A DNA stretch of 64,000 nt from Ancistrus triradiatus (Eukaryota; Chordata; Actinopteri; Siluriformes; Loricariidae): assembly GCA_025084515.1 (NCBI GenBank), contig JAJAGP010001646.1, positions 1 to 64,000 of the forward strand. Reading direction: 5' to 3'. The position numbers and the translations under genes are program-made. The notes beneath the pieces are model-generated. The model saw only the letters and a list, made by a program, of their open reading frames with translations. It was not told the origin of the DNA and did not search any database. Below, piece by piece: positions 34,901 through 50,306 of the stretch. Positions within the stretch are counted from its first letter, which is position 1; every line of letters starts with the position of its first letter.

Positions 34901-37900
34901 ATAAAAATAGAACCACAGAACAATAAAACATAAGTCCAAATCAACACAAAATGGCTTTTTGCCTTGGCCATTTCAGTCTCCTGATCTAAACCTAATAGAA
35001 AACCTGTGGACCTAGGTCAATCTGGAGAGATTCTCTAATGAGGATAATGAGGCTCTGTATTTTCCTTAAGTTGTTATAGGAGAGAACTAAGTGCTGTTGT
35101 AACAGCAAAGGGGAGTTGTACAAAATTTTAAATGCAGGAATGCCAATAATTGTGGCATATGTGGTATTGTTGAAAAACCCTCAGACTAAATTTACTTAAA
35201 TTAAAAGTCGAATTTTTACAGTAGGACGGCACAGTGGTGCATTAGTTAGCACTGTAGCCTCACAGCTCCGAGATCCCCGGTTTGATCCCGACTTTGGGCT
35301 CTGCCTGTCTGGAGTCTGCATGTCCTCCCCGTGTCTGCCTGGGTACTCCAGTTTCCTCCCACATTCCAAAGACATGCGTGTTAGGTTAATTGGTGTTTCC
35401 AAAGTGCCCTTAGTGTGAGTGTATGTGCCCTACGTTGGATTGGCGGGTTGTCTAGGGTTGCCTTGTGCCCTCTGCAGCTGGCTAAGCACCGGCATTCCTG
35501 CGACCATGACTAGGATCAAGCAGATCAGCAAGACAATGAATGACTGAATGAATGGATGATTTTTTACAGGGTGAGGTTAAGCAAACGCAAAAGCTACATT
35601 TCTTGGAACTCTTTTTACTCATTTTTACCAGGGGTGTCAAAAATTGTGGAGGTGACTGTGTAATATATTGTAAATAATATAAGTTTTGACGATGTGGAAA
35701 ATGCAAATAAGAAATATATGCAGTGTTCCTTACATTTCCTTTGACTTTTATTTCATTGCAGATATTTCATGTTTTTTTTTTTCATTTCATTTGTTAATCC
35801 ATTCCTGCATTTCAGGCCTGCAACATTCCAAAAAAGTGTTGGAACAGAGGCAATTTAGGGCTAGCAATGAGGTAAAAAAAAGACTAAATAACAATGTGAC
35901 CTCTATCAAGTACTACAATATGGATTTACATTCACAAAAGCCACTTAATACATTACTGTGTAAAAAAGAAGTCTTATGTTAACCATGTCCAGATGTCATT
36001 TTCTCTGGGTTCAGAGGCATCTGAGATGGACCGTCACACATTGGAAACGTGTATTGTGGTGTGGGGTTGGGTCATTGACCTTGGAAAAGGACATTTAGAC
36101 TTCTGTGATGGCAGCATTAATGCAGAAAAGTACACTGAGATTTTAGAGCAACATATGCTGCCTCTTTTCCAGGGATGTCCATGCATTTTCAAGAAGACAA
36201 TGCAAAACAAGCCAAATCAGAAAAAGTTAGGACTGAAATATGTCAATCCCTTCAAGTCTTTCTTTGAGGAACATTTTTTTCAACATTTCAATCATTTTCT
36301 TACACATTTGGTTGATAAACTGAAGATCTTCTGTACATCTTTACTCCTCAAAACCTCTCGCCTTTTGTGGATACTGCTTTTTTAACCAAATCATGATTAT
36401 AATCACCTGTTGACATTACCTGTTTGAAATCACATCATTATTTACTTTTTAAAATTCATTACCAGTCTTAAATTGCCCCCGTTCCAACTTTTTTTGGAAT
36501 GTGTTCAAGGCCTGAAATGCAGGAATGAATGTTTATTAACAAATTAAATTAAGTTGACTAGAAAACAATCGGAAATATCTGGGGTTCATACTGTCTGCAT
36601 TGAAATAAATGCCAAAGGAAATGTAAGAAACACTGCACATATTTTTTATTTGCATTTCTCTGTCTCTCTGGGACCTTCAGTTGCTTTCTAATTGGGCCTG
36701 AAACCTACCTGCCCCATTACAAATATAAGTTACATAGAAATAGAAATGATATGGTCAGTGTCATTGCCTTGGTATTGTTCTGGACCAGTAACATCCAGCA
36801 GCACAGTGTATGATTTAAATCCTCATTACTGTAAGCCAGCCATTTTACAACTATTGATATCACCATTACCCTTGCCTTCTCTCTTTACATGTGCAGTACA
36901 TGATGTATGCTTTTAATACACTGCATTCTCTTTCATGATTATGTTCTTCTATTGTGTTCCAGTGGTTTGTAGTCTGTGATAGATCATAAATTACATATCT
37001 GCCAATTATCTAGACTATTTTGAAGGAAATCAGATAAGGCAAATAAGGCTACTACATAACCACTGCAGAGGTAACATATGATGAAGGGCAGCTGAGACCG
37101 AACTACATCTATACTGGCTAAAGAATATGGCCAAAATTACATATATTGAGTTTCATAAGTAAAACTTTTTATTCCTTAACAATGTCAGAACAAATTACTA
37201 ATCATTAATGGTCACTAACTGCTAAATCGTTAAAGGTCAGGGATCAGAATTATACAACAGATTTTAAATAAATGACATATAAAATGTTTACACCATATTG
37301 TAGTTTTCTAATGATACTGGGGCAAGTAGAGAAAGGAAACTGATCATTTAATATTTAAGCAAAGTTTTGGACAAGAACAACTGTGAGAGCCTGACCACAT
37401 GGAAAATGTTCATATTGAGCTACCAGAAACAAAATTCAGCTTATATGACCTAGTTAAAATGATAAGAATATCTCTTGGCCCTCTTTTTGCAGGGAAAAAA
37501 CAGGCCGCATGCCAAGATAAAACACAGTCTTTGTGTATGTAGCATGCAAACAGCTGACACTCTGTATCGCAGGCCATCTGTGTTGCATTTCTTCCCTGCT
37601 GGCAGCCCACTCTGCCACGCTTGAAAAATAAAAATAAACAAACACGAAAATGAAAGAGAAACAAGCTCGCATCTACTGAGTCGCTTTATTTTGCATCAGA
37701 AGGACTTGCCTAATAGGCAGTGAGTGAAACAGACTGAAGCAGTTGCATTGCATCATACTGCTTAGCCAGGAAAAGAACAGCAAATATAACACACAGAAAA
37801 TACACAAAATACACATACAAACACACACTCACACTTGTGTGAACTATGTCAACACGGGGTGAGGGCAGCAAGAAGAGCCTGTATATCCTTAACACCATCA

Positions 37901-40900
37901 TTAGGAAAATAATTGTTATTTTTATGAGAGTCAGTGCTCATACAGTGGGGCAAAACAGTATTTAGTCAGTCACTGATTGTGCAAGTTCTCCTACTTAGAA
38001 AGATGAGAGAGGTCTGTAATTTTCATCATAGCTACACTTCAACTATTAGAGACAAAATGAATAAAAAAAATCCAGGAAATCACATTGTAGGATTTTTAAA
38101 GAATTTAATTGTAAATTATGGTGGAAAATAAGTATCTGGTCAATACCAAAAGCTCAATTCAATTCTTTGTAACATAAACTTTGTTGGCANNNNNNNNNNN
38201 NNNNNNNNNNNNNNNNNNNNNNNNNNNNNNNNNNNNNNNNNNNNNNNNNNNNNNNNNNNNNNNNNNNNNNNNNNNNNNNNNNNNNNNNNTATGGTTCATT
38301 TGATGGTTCATTAGTCTGATCACCATGCAGAGACACACATTAAGAGGTGGGCTCAGGCATGGTTCAGATGCATAATCAATCAATCAACAGATTTATTGTT
38401 TAGGCCCACAGCGATTTCCAGCCACTGTTGCTGTACGTATAAGACAATTGTTTACAGAAGCAGCTGACATTTTGTTCCATGCTCAGACACGGTTAGCGAT
38501 CATACACGCGTACAGTGCCCATGCACAGAACATAACATCAGCTGCCTTTGTAAAAGTCACCTTATACATGCAGCATGAGCAGCTGAAAATTGCTGTGTGC
38601 ATAATCAATAAATATCAGGCATATGAGAGAGCTGTGTGTCAGCGTGTCCATTTTCTCCATCACAAAACTTGCATTGGGATGACGTAAGCGTGCTCAGACC
38701 CAGAATGTTGAAGCACAATGTGAGTGCAGGCTAGCGGGGGAGAGGGGATGGGGGAAATCCTGCTCTGGCACAGTACAAGGAAACCAGGCATAGCGTGAGC
38801 ATTGTCCTCAAATTGTGCTTGTCAGAGTCTGGGTCATATTAGACAGGAAGCAAGCAGTCCTACAGCAGATGTGTTGGATGCAGAATAATGGGTAGGCATA
38901 TAGAATTGAGTGACTAGTGACAAGGGACAAATTCTTAAAGTCTAATGATTGGGTTGGTGCCTCTTGGAAACAGCAATGTTAGTGGAGTTCTCTTGGTGTG
39001 CAATAGTGAGTATCTACCAGCAATAGCCCTAGAAGGGACGAACGATGCAAAAGAAACATGGCGTTGGGTACCCAAATCTCATCAATGTGTGAGAGCCATA
39101 ATGGTTATTTAATCTGTTCCGAACAAATAAAAGAGCCACTGTGGCAGGTGTCTCAGAAATTGTATTGCTGGTAAGGAGAGGAATGTGGCACAACACACAA
39201 TGCATAGCATCCTGCTGAATATGTGCTGACCAGTGTGTTGCTTTGATCAATCTTCTGCTGTGTCCGAACATTAATTTGCCATCTAAACAACAGATCAATT
39301 GGTCATAATATTTTGCTCATAGATGCATGTTTTTTGAATTATATGGATATCTTTGTAAAATATATTAGGACTTAATCATGTCATCACTTTCCTGTCACAT
39401 GAGCCATTGCTGAATCGTGCACAGCAGAGCTCAGAACCAGCATGTCTAATCACCTGACTGGCAACACCTCGTCAACCTGGCATTTTAAGAAAGCAGCGCA
39501 CAAATGAAGCAGAATTCGGCACACTTGGGATGCCGACACTGTCTGCCTCATCTGTCTGTCTGTCTGATCACCTGCTCAACCCTGACTGACTTTCTGTGCT
39601 CCTTCATCTTTGAAGCTAAGTCTGCCTATCTTTCCTGATGTAACTCAGTGACTGTCTATCGGCATGCAACTGACTTCCTAGTATACATCTGTGTTTCTGA
39701 AACTATGTGATGCCTTTCAGTTTGGTTTTGCTTTGTTTGTGTGGTCCTAATGAATAGTCCTCTGTACCAGTGTTAACACTGCTTGCTTGTGTCATTACAG
39801 AAATACTAAACGTGCAAACCAACACCGCGGTGTCTATTTCTGAGACCCAAGTCTAATGATCATTCTTCACTGGGCAATGGCCAGTCCACGGTTATGCATA
39901 TCTTACACAGACGTAGTACAGTCAGCTCTTGCTCAGTGTGTGCTCGATATAAAATCCCAAGGATTCTGCCATTAGGAGTCCTTTACCCATTCCTCAAAGG
40001 CCGTTTGAACATTGTCCCCGACTACCCAGTTTCACAACATAACACAGCAGTACTTCTGGTGGTCAGTCAGATTAGCAAAGTGTGTTGTCAGATTCACTTT
40101 TTCCAGGTTCCCCACTTCATTTCAGACTGCCATTTTGAGTTCCCAGACTACATTCAGTTCTCATCTCAGGTTTGGCATGAGGCTATTGGGTGTTAATGTC
40201 AGCCTGACCTCTGGCCATCAACCTGAGGTCAATGGCTGGGATGAGTGAATGACCCAGGAGCCAGGTCATTATCTGGAGGCGTACTGTTCTGGCCATCGGT
40301 AGGAGTGGATTCGGTATCTCCTGTGGGCCAAGAATGCCCTGAACTCCTTGGTTGACACATAATTTAGCATTAACCCAGTTCCAGCCTGCCTTCTTTCATG
40401 GGATCCCAAATATCCCAAGAAGGGCTTGACTGAACAACCACTGTCAGCTGGGGATGGTCATTAATTGAAAAATGTCGATTGCCATTGCGGGGAGGCATCA
40501 ATGCATGTCCTAGGAAGGAGAGTATAGCTAAGTAGTAAATATATAAGTACTCCGTATATTCGGTTATTAAATTGAGTATCCATGTGACATACCAGTTGCA
40601 GCTTCCTGCAGGAGGCTGTCCAACTAGAGCATCCACCTCCCACTCCAGCTTACATTGTGAAGGCCCTCTTGGACCACTGCAAAAGGAGGGGACAGCTGCA
40701 GTACCTAGTCGCTTGGTTAAGGAGGAATACTGTTGGATGCCCTGACCCTCACCCCTGATGCTGTCCATGCAATAAGGTTGCCTCTCCTAACAGTGAGCAA
40801 TATAACACCATCATATCCCCCACTTGGCTCTGCTGGGACTCAAGTTCCTCTCCCATGATCCATGCCTGAATCATGCACTGCAGAGTTCAGATCATTTTTT

Positions 40901-43900
40901 TCTGGTACTTTTGTGATAGGTGTTTGTGGATGACTTTGACAAATCGTTATTTGATAACAGTACAGTATACTGACATTAACAAAATAACAGCTGATTATGT
41001 TTTCTGTCCAATGAGCCCGTCTGCAAATTACATATTACAAATTAAAATTAATTAAAATTAAACAAATTAAATTAAAATGTTTAAACAAATATAAAAATGT
41101 TGAAGAAAATCGTATAGTTATTCCAATTCCAATGATTTCAACACAAGCATTACAACCAACTAAAGTTGGTTGCTGCTGTGAAAATCACAAACTATAGCAT
41201 TTACTGAACTTGTAGACAAAAACAGTTTACTGAAATGGAAATCAGCCAATTTGAGAGACATGAAAGTTGGTAATAGATTGTCGATATGCTAGCTTTATTT
41301 CTATGCCTTTCAAATAAATCCACTTGCAAATTAATAAGTCAGACTTAATGACCTTACTGTAGTTTCACACATGGATGTACAGTGGGGCAAAAAAATATTT
41401 AGTCAGCCACTGATTATGCAAGTTCTCCGACTTAAAAAAATGAGTGAGGTCTGTAATTTTCATCATAGATACACTTCAACTATGAGAGACAAAATGAGAA
41501 AAAAAAAATCCAGGAAATCACATTGTAAGGATTTTAAAGATTTAATTGTAAATTATGGTGGAAAATAAGTATTGGTCAATAAATTTTGTTCACCTCAAAA
41601 TTTTTGGTAACATAACATTTGTTGGCAATGACAGTGGTCAAACGTTTCCTGTAAGTCTTCACTAGGTTTGCACACACTGTAGCTGGTATTTTGGCCCATT
41701 CCTCCATGCAGATCTCCTCTAGAGCAGTGATGTTTTGAGGCAACACGGACTTTCAACTCCCTCCACACATTTTCTATGGGGTTGAGGTCTGGAGACTGGC
41801 TAGGCCACTCCAGGACCTTGAAATGCTTTTTAGCCACTCCTTCGTTGCCCGAGCGGTGTGTTTGGGATCATTGTCATGCTGGAAGACCCAGCCACATTCC
41901 ACTGCTCTCACTGATGGAAGGAGGTTTTGGCTTAAAATCTCACGATACATGGCCCCGTTCATTCTTTCTTTAACATGGATCAGTCGTCCTGTACCCTATG
42001 CAGAAAAAGAGCCCCAAAAGCATGAGGTTTTCTCCCCCATTCTTCACAGTATATATGGCGCAACTCAGAATTCTTCTTCCTCCAAACACCATATCCTTAT
42101 TCACACCAACCTGCTTGCCTATTGTAGATTCACTCTTCCCAGCCTGGTGCAGCTCTTTGGTCTCAGCCATGGTTGAGTTTGGAGTCCGACTGTTTGAGGT
42201 TGTGGACAGGTGTCTTTTATAGAGATAACAAGGTCAAACAGGTGCCATTAATACAGGTAACGAGTGGAGGACATAAGAGCTTCTTAAAGAAGACGTTACA
42301 GGTCTGTGAGAGCCAGAAATCTTGCTTGTTTGTGGGTGACCAAATACCTATTTTCCACCATGATTTACAATTAAATTCTTTAAAATCCTACAATGTGATT
42401 TCCTGGATTTTTTTTTCTCATTTTGTCTCTCATAGTTGGTGTACCTATGATGAAAATTACAGACCTCTCTCATCTTTCTAAGTAGGAGAACTTGCACAAT
42501 CAGTGGCTGACTAAATACTTTTTCCCCACTGTATTTGTCTATTTAAAACAGGAACCTTGTGAATATCAAATAACATATATAGTAATCAAAGCTAGAGTTT
42601 ACTCTAATCTTTATGAATTCATGTGTCCACCTACAGACAAAAAGAAGAGAAAGGTATAAAAAGAGTTCAAAACAGAACCCCTTTCCTACAGCAGACAGAA
42701 GAAACACAAGTGAGGAATGACATTGGTCTGAAAACAACTCATGTTGGATGCGGTCATCGCTTTGGACTACGGTGCAATTCTGCTTTCTCACACACAGTGA
42801 CACACAGCGAATAAAATAGAGAGGGGAGAGTCAGAGTGAGACAGAGTGAGAGGGAGAGGAAGAAGGGGAACGGGGAAAGTAATGACTTTTCCAGATGAAA
42901 CTTTGCTCCCTTATTCAATGTCGCTCCAAAAAAATGCAAAGTTAAAACACACAATAACATCTGGCTCTAGTTGCAATGTAATCATATTTTCCTTCAGAAT
43001 AAAACGCTAGTCTGAATGTTTGATCTGTTCTGGAAATTACATTTACACAGCTTTCCCTTACCTCAGATGTAGTTAATCAGCCAAGAAACGTTTCTGAAAG
43101 CTTTTGCAGTTTTAGACTTCAGCGGCATGGCTTATGTACAGTGGTACTTGAAAGTCTGTAAACCCTTTAGAATTTTCTATATTTCTGAATAAATGTGACC
43201 TAAAACATCATCAGATTTTCACACAAGTCCAAAAAGTAAATAAAGAGAACCTAGTTAAACAAATGACACACAACTAGTATACTTGTTCAATTATCTATTG
43301 AGGAAAATGATCCAGTATTACATATTAGTAAGTGGCAAAAGTATGTGAACCTCTAGGATTAGCAGTTCATTTGAAGGTGAAATTTGAGTCAGGTGTTTTC
43401 TATCAGTGGGATGACAATCAGGTGTGAGTGGGCACCCTGTTTTATTTAAACAAACATTATAAAGCTGGAATGATTTTCTCACTCAGCACAAAGTTTGGGA
43501 TCATTCCAAGTACTGTATAATACAAGGACCTAATTATTGATTCATAGATTACTAAATTATAATGAATAATCAGTAGTTTTTTGCTGGCCATGATAAGGTA
43601 CGAGGGATCACACTAGTCAAATGAACCAGTAATTTAAGGGTTAAACGGTACAGATCACCTAGTGTGAATACGTCCCTTAATTAATGTTATTTGTTATTAG
43701 ATCTATGAATGGTCATAATGTAATGGCTTATCAGTGCATATCATGGAGTACTAATTAAAACTGGCTAGCATAAAAACATGAACAACAGCGTGGTCACGTC
43801 ACAGCTCCAGCATCCCTGGTTCAATCCCAAACTCCACCTGTGTGGAGGTTGCATGTCCTCCCTGTGTCTGTGTGGGTTAATTGGTGTATCTAAAAACATT

Positions 43901-46520
43901 AGCAATACAGTTTAATGCAAAGACTTTGTGAAAAGACTTCGTTTTCCATGTAGTTCTGTGCATGTTGGTTTCTATAGCTATTTCCACACTAAAATAAATT
44001 AAAGACAAATAAAGGTTACACAGATAATTTAAAACAAATATTCCTTCATGTCTGCTTTTCATCTTACATCTGTTAATTACAGAGACTACAGTCCTCCTTT
44101 CGGTAAATTAGCATTATCTCAAACTGGGAAATCTTTATTTGAAGTAAATTCAGTCTGAGAAAGAATACCTCATCAAGAAATAATTTTTTTAACAAAAGCA
44201 CGTGCCACAATTATTGAGACTGCTGCATTTAATACTTTGTACAACATCTCTTTTCCAAAAAGGTATACAGAGCAAGGAATTTGAGATCATTCCTCTTTAC
44301 AGAATCTCCCCTAGAGTCCTAGGTCCTCTCTTGTGCATTCTCCTCTTTAATTCACCACCCGTTTTCTGTGGTCTTTAGATCAGGGGATGGAGATGTCCAT
44401 TGCAGAAGCTTAATTTTGTGTTCAGTAAGCCATTTTTGTACAGATATTTTGGATCATTGTCCTGATGAAAGATCCAGTGTTGACTCATTTTTAGTTTCTT
44501 GGCAGGTAAATTTTGAATTAAAATATCCTGATATTTCATGGATGTCATGTTCCCTAAACGAGGTTCCCAGGCCTTTGGAGGAAAACAGCCACACAACATC
44601 ACAGACCAAACAGTGGGCATCATGGTCTTTCTACTGTAGTGATCCTTCTGTTTATAGCAAACCCACCTTGAAAGTTTTTTTTCCCCTAAATGCTAACTTT
44701 TCATTTAATTTGACATAGAACATGATTCTAGTCAAAGTCCCAGTAGCCAATAATTGTGACAAAAATATTATTTCTTGAAAAGGGATATTTTTTTCTCAGA
44801 CCAAACTTACTTCAATTAAAGGTTGGAGTTTTGTCTTTTTTCAGTGTGAGAATATGTGGTTACATAAACTGCTGTTTTCTAATAAATATTTTCCTCATCT
44901 TTACAGGGTTTTATTTATATGTGATATGGTTGATATTTTTGCTTTTGTGAACTATTTGTTCTATTCATGAAAATATCATATGGACAGAAAATATCCTCAA
45001 ATGCTGAAATGACAGAACCATGTTGGAATTACTAACTACAATTAAGGTTAGTGTTTTTTCTTTTTTTTTGGTAATGTTACCTTTATGCTTGAGTTAACAA
45101 CAGTTAAAAAGCTCCTTCACTTAGCTATACAAAAGGTGCAATTTGTTTTTACTTTGTATTTAATTGTACTGCAGTGCAGATGAAATAATATTGTTTGAAA
45201 TACTAAAGGTTCCACAAATAATGACAGCCTCTCCCAGTAAATCTGGGCAGGCTTTGTACTTCGGTTACTGAAAGAACAGCAAGACTCTCAATTATTAAAG
45301 GCGATGTTCTAAAACATATGAAAGATTCAGACAGTGCAGCCCACCAACACACTCAGGCGCAAGATCAGAGACACAGACTTCATTCAAGCTCAAACGGCAG
45401 AGATATACAGACAGGGAGAGAGAGTAATACAAATAGAAAGGCATAGATGTGAACTGACAGACAGGCAGATGAGAGCGGGTCTGATATTGAACTCTGCGCT
45501 CAATGAGGCAACAGGTCACTCTAATGTTAACCATGCTCATTAACACTGTGACCGTGGCTACTGCTACTGCATTGCCGAACCATACATCATTTCTGATGTT
45601 ATGTTGTTAGTAGTAGATTAACTGCTCAAGACTACATTAATCATTCATATTGCACGGATGTCCAATAAGCTGCAATATTCTGTACTTTTTACCCAACAAT
45701 TTGTACACAACAGATATATACCTCATTCTTGGTCATGCAGACTGAACACTCCATGCACAACTTATACATCTTTACACATATATGTTCACTTTACTGAATG
45801 TGTATAGGAAATACAGCACAAAAACAATGTGTAGCATTGATGTGTAAAAATTGTAATTAGACCTCTTGTGTGCATTTGAGACAATATTTTCTATTAAACT
45901 GAATATTTAATTTGCATTTGTTTTGTCTATAGTCAACAATAAGTCACACTTTGCTAAATGCTACAGAGTCTACACCAAGCTAAACACGCTTTTCAGTGTA
46001 TATGGATTATGACAGAATTGCAGTATACAGAAAACTGGCCAGATAAACACAGAGTCACAAATATACAGAGAAAGAAAGCATGAAAGAAGAGCAAAAAGGA
46101 AACAGACAAGCAAATATAAACAAAAAACAAACAGACAGAGAAACACGCAATGGGACAAAAAGAATGAAAGACATACAGAAAGAATGTCACAAATTGAAAT
46201 AGGTAGATACAGAGGAGTAAAACTGATAAAAAATGGACAGAAAGACAGATAGGCAGACAGATAGAGTCAGAGAGACCAAGAGAGATGGAGACTGACAGAA
46301 AGCAGAGATAAAATCACAGGAACCTGCTGATGACAAAGAATCTGTGAGAAAGACACAGGCAGATAGACAAGTACAAAATATACATGCAGAGGTGGAAACA
46401 GGTAGTTAAGAGGGTGACAGACAGGGGACAGAGATACAAATACACAGAAACGCATAGAGGTGCAGAGGTGAGAGACAGACCAATTAAGAGATAGACTATA
46501 CACAAGCAGAGAGAGAGAGA

Positions 46521-46569
<49 letters not shown>

Positions 46570-49187
46570 AGAGGGAGGGGAGGACGGAGAGTTTGTACAG
46601 TTGAACCTGGCTAATCAAAAGTATAATGTTTGACATATGATAATCCCCTGACCAGTAATTCTATCTAAACAAATATGCTGCTATAACAGATGCTGATCTG
46701 GAAAGTAATGGAAGTGGGCTGTATTCTAAATGACTTCATGACTGTATCTAAATAATTCATTTATGTTTTATTCAGTCGTTAATTATGAGTTAATGACTGT
46801 TTATTTTAAGCCCAAAATGAGAAAAAAAAGTTGGAACTGTATGGAAAATGCAAATTAAAACAAACAAACAACAACAAAAAACAGTGTTTCCTACATTTAC
46901 TTGACATTTATTCCATTACAGAAAGTAGAAACCCAATATATATATATTTATTTATTTCTGGTCAACTTAATTTTATATGTTAATAAACATCCATTCCTGC
47001 ATTTCAGCCCTGCAACAACATTCGAAAAACAGTTGGGACGAGGCAATTTAAGGCTAGTAATGAGGGGAAAAAAACCAAAATGATGTCATTTTGAAACAGG
47101 TGATGTCAACATGATTATAGTCATGATTTGTTACAAAAACGGCATCCCTGACAGGTTGAGTCTTTGTGTGAGAAAGTTACTGAAATGTTTAGAAAGAATG
47201 TTCCTGAAAGAAAGTTTGGAAGGGATTTGCATATTTTTTCCACTACAATGCATCATTTCATTAAACAGTTAAAGGAATTTGGAGACATTTCAGTACGTAA
47301 AGGGCAAGGGAACAAGCCTAAATTGAAGAGGCATGATCTCTGATCCCTCAGACGTCACCGCATCAAGAACCGTCATTAATAGCTTCCAGAACCACATGGG
47401 TAAGTGATTAGTTTATCAAACCTTTATTAAGCACTACAATATGGAGATATATTTACAAATACCACTTAAAATATTACTGTGCTAAAAACAAGCTTTATGT
47501 TAACTATGTCCAGAAGTGGCATTGACTTTTCTGGGCTCAGAGGCATCTGGGATGGACCATGATACAGTAAAAACATGTATTGTGATCAGACTAATCAGCA
47601 TTCCTAATATGTTTTGGAAGAAATGGACGGTGTGTGCTCCGGACCAAAGACTAGAAGGACCATCCAGACTGTTATCAGCAAAGAGTCCAAAAGATAGGCT
47701 GTGTCATGGTATGCGGTTGTGTCAGTGCCCTTGACAAAGGTAATTTAAACTTCTGTGATGGCAGCATTAATAAATAAATAATTTAGAGCAACATATGCTG
47801 TCTTCAAGAGAACATCTTTTTCAGTGAAATCCCTTCCATGCAAATCCCTTCCAATCTGTCTTTGATGTACATTGTTTTTAAACATTTAAATAATTTGTTG
47901 ACAAACTGCAGATCATCTGTCCAATTTGCTGTGGATTTGAATGTGTTTCAATGTGTTGCAGGCCTAAAATGCAAGAATGGATTTTTATTAACAAATTGAA
48001 TGAAGCTAAGTATAAAAAGGACATCGTTTTGATTCGTACCGTCTGCAATGAAATAAAAATCAAAGTAAGAGACTGCGTTTTTTTTGGCTTTTTTTTTTTA
48101 TTTGCATTTTGCGCACTGTCCCAACTTTTTGCACTGTGCAGGGTTTTTGTATTTCTGCCTTGCACCTGCCTTTTTTCCTGCCTGATGGCTAGGTCCCATT
48201 CCCCTGAAACTTGAATTGGATTAATCAAGTGCAGAAAGTGAGTGAGTGAATGTGTAATGCTAGAGGTTTGAGTTGAGAGACAGTAGAGACCCCATGCATG
48301 TGTGCATATGGTGTTAAGCTTGGTAAAAGTCTGCAGATAACAGGCATGCTGGAGGACCTATCAGAAAGTTCTCTGCACCACACCATCATGCTGACATCAT
48401 TAAAAATAGGTGGGGGGTTTTAATACCGTATTTTTCGGACCATAAGGCACACTTAAAATCCTTTAACTTTCTCAAAAATCGACAGTGCGCCTTTAAATGC
48501 GGTGCGTCTAATATATGAATTAATTCTGGTTGTGCTTTCTGACCTAGAACCGATTGTAGATGGTACACGGCGCTCATAAATCTGTCAAAAATGTTTTAGC
48601 ACGGCCTTGGTAAGTTACGAAGCTTACGGCAAACCGTAGTGGCGCAGCATCGCGGAGTAATACGGTATGTGCTTCAGCATTAGGGTAAATGTGCATTCAT
48701 TCATTCATTTTCGAAGCGGATTTCAAACTCAACGCTATCAGTCACGCAGTACAACATGGACATAGAGCAGCTGCGAGAGAATTCAACATTAACGAATCAA
48801 TGGTACGGAAGTGGAGGAAGCAAGAAGACGCCCTGCGCCAGGTAAAGACCAAACTGAGCTTCTGACGGAACTTAAGAGTTTTGTTTCATTTAATGCGTCT
48901 TATAACCCGGTGCGCTTTATGCATGAACATAGATCTGTTAGCAGCCGATTGTTGATATCGCGTCTTATAACCCGGTGCGCTTTATAGCCCGGAAAATACG
49001 GTATATAGGAATCACATAGGGATTACATCACAGGAAATATGGCTCACATGAATCAAATATTCACTGTCTGAAACATATTGCAGGATAAGGTACATTGAGA
49101 CCACTGGGGTTGTTTGTTCTCAAGGGACATTCATTAGGTAAACTGACATTGCTAAAAGTCTCCAGGTGTGATTGTGTATGTGGGTAT

Positions 49188-49240
<53 letters not shown>

Positions 49241-50251
49241 TACCCTGTGATTGACTGGCACCCTGTTTGGATTTGGCTCCTGCTTTGTGCCTTGTGATTC
49301 TGGTTAGGCCCAAGTCACCCCACAACCCTGAATCGGGCTAAATGAGTGAGTGAGTGAGAAAAGTAATAGTTCAAAGGAAAAACAGTGATATTCCGAATGA
49401 CACTGAAGATAGACAGAATGAAGAAAGTAATTAAAAAAGATATGCAAAGAGACAGAGAGACGGATGAGAAAAAGGAATACAGGCAGATGCAGCACATATA
49501 TACAGAGCTATACACAGGTGGGCAGTGACAAAGTACACAAGAGACAGTGCCGAAAATGACGAGTACCAAGCAAATTATTTCCATCAGCAATAATGTAAAT
49601 TTAATTAATCCGTTCTAGACGCACAGAAAATCCAGACTGTATAAGGCATTATATGCATTAATGGAGCTGTATTGTACAGGTGCTCCCTGATTTACAATGG
49701 GGCTAAGTTCTGACAAATCCATCATGATTTGAATATATTGTAACCCAAAGAGTTCAATATACCCTATACCGTAGCTACCTTGAAACATGGCTACAAAATG
49801 TACCTACAGTTGGGCAAAATCATTAACACAAAGCCTATATTCTAATAAAGCGTTGAAAACTTCATGTAAATTATTGAATAATGTACTGAAAGTGAAAAAC
49901 TAAATGTTTAGTCCATTTGCGAACTTAAGTAGCTGCAGCTCAGCCGGCTGCTGCCCGGATGCCCAGCCTATGGAAGGGAATATCGAATAGCACAATGGCT
50001 CTCATTGTTTTCCTTTTGATTGGCTGTTATCACTGACCTTCTTAGCCTCCCATGGTGACTTTTCTTATTTGCATTAAGAATACAGTACTGTAGAAAACCA
50101 CGAGAAACACAGCGATGATCTGTACTGAGCAGGAGCTACTGTGAGACACTTGATCCTGTCTTTCGGCTGGAGTCATGCATCTCAAGTCATACAAGTTTAA
50201 ACAAGTGTGGCGAGTGCTGAACAAATAACTAGTGCTGGGACAATATTTTCT

Positions 50252-50306
<55 letters not shown>

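Noticed and set aside
35222..35300. Possible tRNA gene, because of A/B-box-like motifs
   Set aside because: No cloverleaf can be drawn and the downstream body matches a dispersed SINE-type repeat.
37410..37672. Three overlapping minus-strand frames
   Set aside because: No family recognised; the overlap in three frames points to low stop density rather than a gene.
45970..46505. Minus-strand hydrophobic frames resembling membrane proteins
   Set aside because: They come from a purine-rich tract, whose complement translates into Leu/Phe/Ser/Cys-rich peptides.
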